Origin: Tricholoma matsutake
Taxonomy: Eukaryota > Basidiomycota > Agaricomycetes > Agaricales > Tricholomataceae
DNA length: 64,000 nt
Reading direction: 5' to 3'
Assembly: GCA_026075535.2 (NCBI GenBank)
Contig: AP026538.1
Coordinates: 1,736,001 to 1,800,000 of the forward strand
The stretch's first letter is position 1; each line of letters starts with the position of its first letter. Under the pieces are notes generated by a model. The model did no database searches. It had not been told where the DNA came from and saw nothing but the letters and a program-made list of their open reading frames with translations. The position numbers and the translations under genes are program-made. Below, in pieces: positions 42,801 to 50,800 of the stretch.

Positions 42801-43587
42801 AAATGGCTGGCAATTGCCGAATTTTCCCACAATAACAAATTCCATTTGGCTACTCATATGTCACCCTTTTTTGTGAATTATGGATATCATCCTTGCATGG
42901 GAGTAGAACCCAGAAGGGAAGTCAAAGTACAGTTGGTAGAAGACTTTGTATCTAAGATGCAAAAGGTACAAGAGGAAGCAGAGGCAGCATTGAAGAAAGC
43001 TCATGATGACATGATGCGACATGTGGATTGTACTCGAGCGCACACTCCAGAGGTACAAAGTTGGTGACTTGGTGTGGCTAAGTACCAAGGACCTAAATAT
43101 TCCACGACCTTCAAGGAAATTTATGGAGAAACAAGTTGGCCCATATGCAATCTCTAAAGTGATCTCACCTAATGCGGTAGTGCTAAAGTTACCCTGATCA
43201 TTCAAGATTGATCCCAAGATTAATGTATCCTGCCTACGCCCTTACCACCCACCCACTATTCCTGGCCAACAAACTACTCTGCAACCTCCGATAATAGTAG
43301 AAGGTGCTCCAGAATATGTAGTTGAAGAGATTCTAGACTCACATCTTCGATGGAACAAATTGGAGTTCTTAATAAAGTGGAAAAACTATATCAATGAAAA
43401 TAATTCATGCAAGCCTGAAGAGAATTGTAAGCGAGCACATAACGTGATTGCCCAACTCTTTAAACATAATCTGAATGCTCCATGTCGCATTGCGAGAATG
43501 GTGTATGAGGGGATGAGATTCTGGCCTTACCAAAATTTCACAGAGGGGACAGATGCAATATTTTCTCACCTGGAAGTCGAGGCGTAA
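39844..43587 (+). pseudogene. Protease to chromodomain region of gypsy element 1
   Basis: The protease active site at about 40090 lacks 2 nt compared with element 3 (GATAGGTGCT against GATAGTGGTGCT), which breaks LLDSGATG. RT keeps FIDDILIF (about 41140). RNase H keeps VEYDASDFATGAVLSM and WTDHQNLQYFMSAKAL. Integrase keeps HHNTPTAGHPGRWKTLELVM, GCDMCMRG and YHLQTDGQTERMN, with a deletion near 42463. The chromodomain region (EYVVEEILDSHLRWNKLEF and WKNYINENNSC) has lost the conserved Trp of WEPE. Stops include TGA at 40779, 40947, 41453 and 43195 and TAG at 42743. Confidence 0.88.
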
Positions 43588-43598
43588 AGGGGGGGTAA
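43585..43598 (+). other. Polypurine tract of gypsy element 1
   Basis: AAAGGGGGGGTAA lies directly before the 3' LTR. Element 3 has AAAAGGGGGGTAA at the same place. Confidence 0.75.
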
Positions 43599-43987
43599 TG
43601 TCAGGAAACCACCCCATTACCTAATAAAATTTCATTTTTATTTTATTATGTTGAATTACGCTACATGACGCCAAATGACACTACATGATGCCAAATGACA
43701 CTACACTTTGATAGCATGAGAATTTTATTTTGCACACATCAATAAATGTGCAATATATGTAACATAGTATATAAACCCTAAATATATGCCTAGGGGACCC
43801 TAGTTGTGTTCTCTTAGGTATTCCACCTATGCTTGTGGTGTGAACGGCCTGTCTCAACAAACTCACCTATTAACAACCCCTCACATCAAAACCATCAGTT
43901 CCTCAATCACATGTGTGGATCCCACCCCCATCTTGTAGAGAGAACCTGCATGGTCTTAGCTAGCAGATAGTAAGTGTTGCCCTAACA
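43599..43987 (+). repeat. 3' LTR of gypsy element 1
   Basis: TGTCAGGAAACC ... GCCCTAACA. It carries a tandem duplication of about 20 bp (ATGAYGCCAAATGACACTAC) that the 5' LTR lacks, and it lacks part of the 5' LTR around the TATGTATGTGCATG stretch. Confidence 0.92.
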
Positions 43988-44285
43988 AAGTGACTGATGA
44001 CCAAAGAATTGTCCCGAAAAAATGACCTGAAAAATGACCTGACATGAAAAAATGATCAAATAAATGATAAAAAAATGACCCGATAAAATGACCCGACACA
44101 AAAAAATGACCAAATAAATGACCCGAAAAAATGACCCAACAAATGACCTGACAAAATGACCCGAAAAAATTTGTCGGGTCATTTTTGTTGGGTCATTTTA
44201 TTGGGTCGTTTTGTTGGGTCATATTTTTTCATGTCAGGTCATTTTTCAGGTCATTTTTTCGGGACAATTCTTTGGTCATCAGTCA
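43988..44285. repeat. Large near-perfect hairpin, about 145-bp arms
   Basis: Starts GTGACTGATGACCAAAGAATTG and ends with its reverse complement, CAATTCTTTGGTCATCAGTCAC. Both arms carry AAAAATGACCCGA-type modules and the centre is near 44165. Outside, GAAGTG on the left and CACTTC on the right continue the symmetry into the satellite. Gypsy element 1 cut the left arm at its base. Confidence 0.85.
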
Positions 44286-44389
44286 CTTCAACTGCTGGCA
44301 CTTCAACTGTCAACACTTCAACTGTCAGGTCAGAACATTGTACTTGTTGGGTTGGGTCACTTCACATGTCGGCACTTCAAATGTTGACA

Positions 44390-45060
44390 CAAAAAAGTGA
44401 CCGAAAAAATGACCCAAAAAAATGACCAAAAAGATAACCCAATAAAATGACCCAACCCAAAAGAAATGACCAAAGAATTAACCTGAAAAAATGACCCGAA
44501 AAATGACCTGACAAAATGACCTGACACAAAAATGACCGAAAAAATGACCCGAAAAAATGACCCAACAAAATGACCCAACATGAAAAAATGACCGAAGAAA
44601 TGACCCAAAAAAATGACCCAAAAAAACGACCAAAAAATGACCCAGTAAAATGACCCAACACAAAAAAATGACCAAAAAAATGACCCGAAAAAATGACCCA
44701 ACAAAAATGACCCGACAAAATGACCCGACAAATCTTTTTCAGGTCATTTTGTCGGGTCATTTGTCGGGTCATTTTTATCATTTTTTCGGGTTGTTTTTTC
44801 GGGTCATTTCTTCGGTCATTTTTTCATGTCGGGTCATTTTGTCAGGTCATTTTTTCGGCTCAATTCTTCGGTCATTTCTTATGTGTCAGGTCATTTTTTC
44901 ATGTCATTTTTTGGGTCATTTCTTTCATGTTGGGTCATTTTATCAGGTCATTTTTTTGGGTCATTTTTTTGGTCATTTCTTTTTCATGTTGGGTCATTTT
45001 TTTTTTGTATCGGGGCATTTTATTGGGTCATTTTTTTTGGTCATGTTGGATCCTTTTCTG
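44390..45060. repeat. Foldback array of ~12-14-bp TGACCCGAAAAAA repeats
   Basis: 44390-44730 is a plus-sense array of AAAATGACCCGAAAA and variants. 44735-45060 is the inverse array (TTTTCGGGTCATTTT). The switch lies at about 44732 (CAAATCTTTTTCAGG). Individual units vary at the CCCGA positions (CCCAA, CCTGA), as expected from CpG decay. Confidence 0.82.
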
Positions 45061-45481
45061 TGTACCAACCCAATGGTTAGTGTTCTGACCTAATGGTGTC
45101 TGTGCTCTGATAAAATTTCATGTTTGCTGTAAAATCAAAAATGACCCGAAAAAATTACTTGTTGGATCAGAACATTTTATTGTCAGGTTGGAATATTTTT
45201 CTTGTCAGATCAGAACAATTTACTTGTCAGATCAGATCACTTTATATGTCAGATTGGGTGACTTTGCATGTCAGGTCAGATCCTTGTTTGATTGGGTTCA
45301 CTTTCCATGTTGGGTCAGAATACTCCAAAACACATTATATGTCAGGTTGAGTCACCTCATTGTTTCAAACCTGCCATCTGGGATATGAATGTGTTCCAAC
45401 CCAATATGTAAACTCTTCTCACAGTTCACCTGTGATATTCAAATTATTGTTATGTAATCAATAGATAATATGTTGATAAGG
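45061..45481. repeat. Satellite-like spacer of the same GTCAGATCAGAACA family
   Basis: Repeated TTGTCAGATCAGAACAATTT and TCAGATTGGGTGACTTTGCA modules related to the arms at 36-37 kb. No gene. Confidence 0.5.
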
Positions 45482-46456
45482 GATCAGATCCAGCTAGGCA
45501 CAGCCTTGGTTGGGGCATATGTCATTGTGATGGACAATTTGGATACTGCTGACATTGCCATCAATATTGTGTAACATGTCCTGCTCATCATTTCTGACAA
45601 CGAGCACACTGTTCCTCTTGCTCTACACTCTTTTCCTTCATTCTTTTTTGGTACATAACTCTTATATGCATATATAGAGTGTTAATAAACAATCTATTTT
45701 CATCTTACATTTTTTTTCAGCCTGCAGTATGCATCCCAACATCCTCTCCTGATAAGGGGAGAAGGAGTCACTTCTCCCCATTTCAAATCTCTACTATATG
45801 TTGGGTAGATAAAGATACTAGCTATATACATTATTTAGGAAGAGGGTACATGTGAGAGAGTAAGGAGTGTAGGTACCATGTGCTGAGTTTATGCATACCC
45901 TACAGCCACTCAACTGTAAGTAGATGGATAGAAATATGTATATACTGGTAGTTGGGCTTGTGGAGTAATCATTATAGACAAAAAAGAGAATAAAGACTGA
46001 GAAGGTATATTTATTTTGAAAATCTGTGAGGCAGAAGTGTATACTTTCCTTAATTTCAAGGACTGGTAGTGAATTAAATTAATGATATATAGATAATACT
46101 TAAAATGCTTCAGCATATCTGTACATACTCTCACTAGTGAGCTGTAGCAGCTAGTATAGAAGAATAAGTTGAATAAGTGTGTATGAATAAATGATAGGAT
46201 GCATACTGCAGACTGAAAAAGTGTGTAAAATGATTATAGATTGCTTAATAACACTCTATATACATATGTAAGTGATGCATACCAAAAAAGAATCAGGGAA
46301 AAGAGTATAAAATGAGGGAAACAGTGTGCTCATTGTCAGAGATGATGGCATGGCATGGTGCAGAATGTTTATGACAATGTCAGAGGTAGCCAAATTGCCC
46401 ATCACAATGACATATGCCATCTACCAAGGCTGTGCTACACTGGATCTGATCTGATC
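45482..46456. mobile_element. Foldback element with ~255-bp inverted repeats
   Basis: The left arm 45482-45736 (GATCAGATCCAGC... GCAGTATGCATCC) and right arm 46195-46456 are reverse complements with scattered differences. The single-copy spacer of about 460 bp is A/T-rich and without coding potential. Satellite modules lie on both sides. Confidence 0.8.
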
Positions 46457-46683
46457 TATCTGATCTCTTATCTTGGTGTTGTCTATTGCTTACATAATAA
46501 TAATTTATATGTCAGATCAGAACATCTCATGTCATGTGTGCCCTAATATAACAAGAAGTATACTTCAATTCAATGTCATTGAATGTCAGATGCATCATGC
46601 CTCCTATGCAATGGCATAGTTGTTGTGACCCAATGTGGATGTGCTCTGACCCAATGACCAGTTTGTTCTGACCTGACAGTAGC
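46457..46683. repeat. Right end of the satellite region
   Basis: GTCAGATCAGAACATCTCAT and GACCCAATGTGGATGTGCTC modules fade into the left end of composite repeat 2. Confidence 0.45.
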
Positions 46684-46970
46684 AGTACTTTACAGTCCCC
46701 CACCTGTCCTAGTGGACTCCGACTGGACTGACCAGAGTCCACTGGAGTCTGAGTGGAGTCCGAGTGGAGTCCAATTGAACTACACTAAGTCATGTAGAGT
46801 TCAATCCCCCATTGGAGTCCAAGTGGAGTCCAAGTGGAGTCTGAGTGGAGTCCGAGTGGAGTCCAACTGGAGTCCAAGTGCAACCAAATGATAAGTCAAT
46901 TAGATATAAGCTCAAAGGACTTTGGACTTGGTGAATTTCATAAAGTACCTGCAAAATAAATTTGTGTACT

Positions 46971-47052
46971 GCAGGAATTGAACTCAAGACCTCACCATAA
47001 GGAATCACATGACAAACCAAACAAGTGTGCTCAACCACTTGAGCCACAGGAG
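46971..47052 (-). other. tRNA-like pol III promoter module
   Basis: A box TGGCTCAAGTGG and B box GAGTTCAATTCC on the minus strand, matching 27745-27826 almost exactly. It points left, out of the composite repeat. Confidence 0.65.
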
Positions 47053-47490
47053 ACTTATTGGGGATCAATATAAGGTTTATTTATGACTCAACTTTTCATA
47101 TTCTTCAAGGAGGCATTTTTTAAACAATTAAGATCAAAAATTTTTAATTAACCACATCCCTCATGTAGGACACGAGGGAGTGGGTATAATATAATAATAA
47201 ACAAAAAAAAACCCCTCTCGCATCTTGCGAGAGGGGGGGGATTACTACTATGTACATAAAAAACTAAACCCCTTGCATTCAGCGCGAGGGGGGGATTCAT
47301 AAGTACTACAATATATATACCCCTTGCATTCAGTGCAAAGGGGGGGCAGAGATAAATTAAAAATAATAAAGACCCCTCCCCACGCAAAATGCGGGGAAGG
47401 GGGGGTTGGGGATGCGGTCTGGGGTGGGTGTCATTGCCCACCCCTCCTCGCACGCGTCTGTCACCGTAGCAAGCCACACCCATCATCCAC

Positions 47491-48013
47491 CCTACGAGCA
47501 GAGGCTCGTAGGCATGGGGATGGGTGCCGTGGTTGTCGTAGCCCTGGTCTACCTGCCATCCACCCAACGAGCAGGTGCTTGTCGGCGTGGGGTGGGTGTG
47601 TTGTCAGTTTTGTGGGTCTCCTAGTTCAGAGGGGTTGGGGGGAGGGGTCAGTGATGTGGCATGCGAGGGAGGGGGTAGGTGGGTGCTTACCAGGTGGGTA
47701 TCCTGCTCCGCAGGTCTCCCGTTACCCCTCTGCCATCTCCTACCCTTTATCGACACCCTCACATCCCGTTTGGACGGGGAGGAGGGGGCTGGCACAGGTG
47801 TCGTCGGGTCTGGGTTGATCCCCGTCGTTCCGTGTTGGCATCGGCGTTGCCCTGTCATTGTTCGCCGTCGTCACCTCCATTCCACCTGTGATCCATCCCC
47901 TGAGCAGTTGCTCAAGGGGCTGGAGGTGGGTGGTGTGTCGTTGGCCCCATTGCTTTGCGTTCTGGGGGTCCTGGTGACACTCACAATCCACCCTACGAGC
48001 AGGGGCTTGCAGG
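47491..48013. repeat. Cluster of four palindromes (GAGCAG core)
   Basis: Positions 47491-47512, 47564-47585, 47897-47919 and 47992-48013. The first has perfect 9-bp arms, CCTACGAGC and GCTCGTAGG, around the loop AGAG. The third has different outer pairs (CCCC with GGGG) but the same TGAGCA core. Confidence 0.8.
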
Positions 48014-48572
48014 CGTGGGGTGGGTGTGTGGGGTTGTCTCGCGTCCGGCCGTCGGTCATTACCAGTAGAGTAGAACCTACAAAACAAAAGAAACGAGTTA
48101 GTTAGTTTATAAAAACAAAAAGCAAATGAAAGAAACTTACGTAGGGCCCAAACGACGTGATCTGTGTCATTTGGGTCTGCGTTCCATCCAGTCAGCTCAT
48201 TTGTGGGTGGTGGCATCGTTACCAGTAGTTTATAACCTAGAAAACTAAAGAAACTGGTTAGTTAGTTTATAAAAACAAAAAGCAAACAAAAAAAAACTTA
48301 CCTAGCGCCCAAACAATGCAATCTGCATCGTTTGGGCCCGCGTTCCATCCATTTGGCTCATTTGCGGGTGGTGATGATGGCAGATTGGGTGTGGGAGCAG
48401 TGGCAGTGGGTGTCCATGCAGTGGTGGTGGTGGTAGAGAGAGGAGGGAGGGAGGCAGCGTCGACAATGGTGGTGGTGAGTGATGAGCTGGCACATTTGAT
48501 GACACAGCAATATGCTTTGTCATACACAGCCGCACCACAGTACCTAATGCAAGTAGATGATGCCTTACACAA

Positions 48573-48651
48573 GATACTGTGGTGTAATGGTTATATTGTG
48601 CATCATGATTGATTACATAAGCAACCTATGGGGATCTGGGTTCAATTCCTT
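48573..48651 (+). other. tRNA-like pol III promoter module, closest to consensus
   Basis: A box TGGTGTAATGGT (48580-48591), as in Gln/Glu-type tRNAs, and B box GGGTTCAATTCC (48638-48649), followed by CTTTTCTT, a possible weak T-run. The acceptor stem is not conserved, so it is tRNA-derived and not a tRNA gene. Confidence 0.68.
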
Positions 48652-48667
48652 TTCTTACACACTTTTT

Positions 48668-48790
48668 CAGCGGAATCCGACTGGACTCCACTCGGACTCC
48701 ACTTGAACTCCAACCAGACTCCAACTGGACTCCAACTGGACCCCAACCAGACTCCACTGGACTCCACTGGACCAGTCCAAGTGGAATCCG
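48668..48790 (+). repeat. 11-bp subterminal array, right end of composite repeat 2
   Basis: About ten units of GGACTCCACTT with variants (GAACTCCAACC, AGACTCCAACT, GGACCCCAACC). It is the reverse complement of the left array GGAGTCCAAGT at 46715-46880, so the two form divergent subterminal inverted repeats. Confidence 0.82.
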
Positions 48791-48879
48791 GTGTTTGAGT
48801 GGATTCCACTTGGAGTCCGGTCGGACTGGACTGGGACTGGACTGGCAACTTTGCAGGCAGTTGGCTGGTGACCAGTCCT

Positions 48880-49330
48880 CACAGTTTTGGTATCCCTGAG
48901 ATCCACAGATTGCTTACATGGAATGGTCCATTGAATCTAGGCATAAATTTAGCGACATGATTATCACCTTTAGAAATATACTCGTTGCGTCGATTTTTCA
49001 TGCAAAGCATGATGCGGCTTTGCACGGAACCAAAAGGGCTGGGCTTGGGCCTTGCCAAGAGTGCACTTTGTGATAATGAACACTGTGAACAAGTCCTCAG
49101 GGTTCTCACCATTTCAACTGCAGATGGGCTGCAGCCCTCGACTGATACCGCCATTGATCATGCCAGTTCAGATAGATACTACTGAAGAGATGTGGGCTCA
49201 TGAGCTCATCGAGCGTTTGGAAAATGATGTTCGAGAGGCTCAAGACAACCTTCTCAAGGCAAAGGTTTCTCAAGTGGCAGCTTCAAATGAAAGAAGGAAT
49301 GAAAATTTCAACATCAAGATTGGAAATAGT
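48880..49330. pseudogene. Gypsy integrase fragment broken by an inversion
   Basis: From about 49052 the plus strand reads SPFQLQMGCSPRLIPPLIMP then ELIERLENDVREAQDNLLKA, the end of a gypsy integrase core. The part that should follow it (NRRNEYISKGDNHVAKFMPR, then FNGPFHVSN) lies to its left at about 48890-49010 on the minus strand. The two pieces therefore belong to one gene, with one piece inverted. The lineage differs from element 3, whose gag starts abruptly at 49331. Confidence 0.7.
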
Positions 49331-49978
49331 ATTGTACATCCATGGGAGGAAGCCAGAGTTCTGTACAGCCGAGTCTAGGATTATGTTTGCTCTCTCATAC
49401 ATTCAGGGGGGGAAGCACAGTCCTGGAGAAACAAGGCTATTAATCAAATTGCCATGGGAAATAAACCATTTGCAACCTTCAAGGAATTTCTGGAGAGATT
49501 GGAGGCACAGTTTGGAGACCCTAATCCAAAGGCGACAGCCAATGCTAAATTAAAGACCATGCGCCAAGGTTCCTTAACAGCGGATGAATTTATTTTGCAG
49601 TTCAAAGCAGAAGCTTCACAAATGGACATGGGAGAAGCCGCATTGGTAGAGTTTTGGAAAGCAGGATTAAATCCTTCTTTATTCAAGTCTATCTACCAAC
49701 TACCTTCTATGCCAGAGAAGTTGGACGAGTGGTATAATTGGGCAATGCGCCTTGACCAGCAATATCAGCAGGAACAGGTGGAGTCAAAGTTGATGTATGG
49801 AAGTAGTAAATTTGGAAAGTCATCTGGAGGAAAGTCCGAGAAAGGAAAGGCACAAGCTCTGTGGGCACAGCCAGCAGCCATGGCAGTGACACCTATGGTT
49901 ATGGTGTCAGCAGCGCCAGCAGAGGCAATGGAGGTTGATCAAGCAGGAAGATGAGCCCCACTTAAATGTTTTAACTGT
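49331..49978 (+). pseudogene. gag: Gag fragment of gypsy element 3
   Basis: After an early TAG and frame change the frame 49454-49954 is open: MGNKPFATFKEFLERLEAQF, then LKTMRQGSLTADEFILQFKA, YQLPSMPEKLDEWYNWAMRL and a Lys/Ser-rich, Ala-rich end. TGA at 49952 precedes the split knuckle (CFNC, then foreign DNA). Useful as the better-preserved partner of the gag at 39.2-39.7 kb. Confidence 0.85.
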
Positions 49979-50800
49979 CACATTTACAATAAAATTGAAT
50001 TTCAGTACACCTTTTGTCATATTACATCAGACATGTAATTTTATTGGAGCACAGCTACTGTCGAGGTCTTTACACTCCCCCACCTTTCCTAGTGGACTCC
50101 GACTGGAGTCCGACTGGAGTCCACTTCTTGGTCTAGGGTGCTTGGGTCTGCCAGAGGGTTTGGAGACTATCCGAGAGCTCAAAGAGAGCATCAAGAAACC
50201 TATCTCCTGGATCAGGATTTCTGCCAACAGGAGGTAGAGGGTCATCAGGGTTGTCAGGATTGGGGTCATCCCTGGGGCCATCAGGACCGCTAGGGTCGTC
50301 AGGTCCACCGGGAAGTCCATCCTCTTTACCTGGACCTTCCTTGTCGAAGGGGTTAGGTTGCCCAACATTCTCTATGTACTGAAGTGGAGTCATATTCCAA
50401 ATGGTCTCCAGAGGTTGAGACATGATGTTAGCACTGATGGAGGGTGCTCCAGAACTGATTTGCCTGAAGATGTTGGATGGTCTGGTGGATGCACCAAAAG
50501 TTGAAGCATGTCTAGGGGAAGGAAGTATGGATTGGCATATTGCTGATAATCCTGGTACCGCACCAGCACAGCAGAAGTTTCTTGTAGTTCATTGGGTTTG
50601 TGACTCAGTAGGAGTCATAAGGAAAGATGGGATGGGTTTGAGGAGAGAAGTGAGAGTTTGTAAATACTGTTAAATACTGAACTTGAAGGGGAAGTCATCA
50701 GAATTCTGGTCATACCGGACAATAGAAGTTGTAGTGGTCAGATGGAGTAAGACAGGGAATCCTATGGAATTCCAGGGCAGGGTTTACTTGATGTGTCGCA
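49979..50800. mobile_element. Foreign block inside the gag zinc knuckle of element 3
   Basis: The left junction falls after TTTTAACTGT and the right before GCAGTTAGGACAC. In element 1 these are adjacent apart from 2 nt (GG). Inside are 80 bp of unassigned DNA, then a terminus of the composite-repeat type at 50061 (TCGAGGTCTTTACACTCCCC, then GTGGACTCCGACTGGAGTCC), then an inverted gag N-terminus of another gypsy lineage (50423 to 50133, minus: MSQPLETIWNMTPLQYIENV followed by a Pro/Asp/Gly-rich run and DRFLDALFELSDSLQTL) with its leader to about 50800. It is a patchwork and not one clean insertion. Confidence 0.65.

Larger units (their letters stand above)
37887..43987 (+). mobile_element. Complete but decayed Ty3/gypsy chromovirus (gypsy element 1)
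   Basis: LTRs at 37887-38279 and 43599-43987 and a 5-bp target duplication AAGTG (37882-37886, 43988-43992). It inserted into the satellite array: joining the flanks restores CAGTTGAAGTG followed by ACTGATGACC, continuous with the hairpin to the right. Domain order is gag, protease, RT, RNase H, integrase, chromodomain. It belongs to the same family as element 3. Confidence 0.93.
46684..48850. mobile_element. Composite repeat with outward-facing tRNA-like modules, copy 2 (most complete)
   Basis: Starts AGTACTTTACAGTCCCCCAC as in copy 1. The left array of 11-bp GGAGTCCAAGT units runs to about 46880. A minus tRNA-like module follows (46971-47052: A box 47035-47046, B box 46974-46985). The body has TAAAAACCCCTC-type tracts, four palindromes (47491-48013), two ~159-bp tandem units with GGGCCCAAACGACG hairpins (48060-48320) and GTGGTGGTGG runs. 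A plus tRNA-like module comes next (48573-48651), then the mirrored array of GGACTCCACTT/GGACTCCAACT units (48668-48790). Non-coding throughout. Copy 2 holds about 420 bp more body sequence than copy 1 (around 47590-47900). Confidence 0.72.

Noticed and set aside
43982..45093. Open frames reading SGHFVGSFF-type repeats on both strands
   Set aside because: Products of the TGACCCGAAAAAA minisatellite and its inverse. No start context and no conserved protein pattern.
47324..48105. Gly/Val/Cys-rich plus-strand frames
   Set aside because: They cover palindromes and hairpins of the composite repeat in more than one phase and have no conserved counterpart in copy 1.
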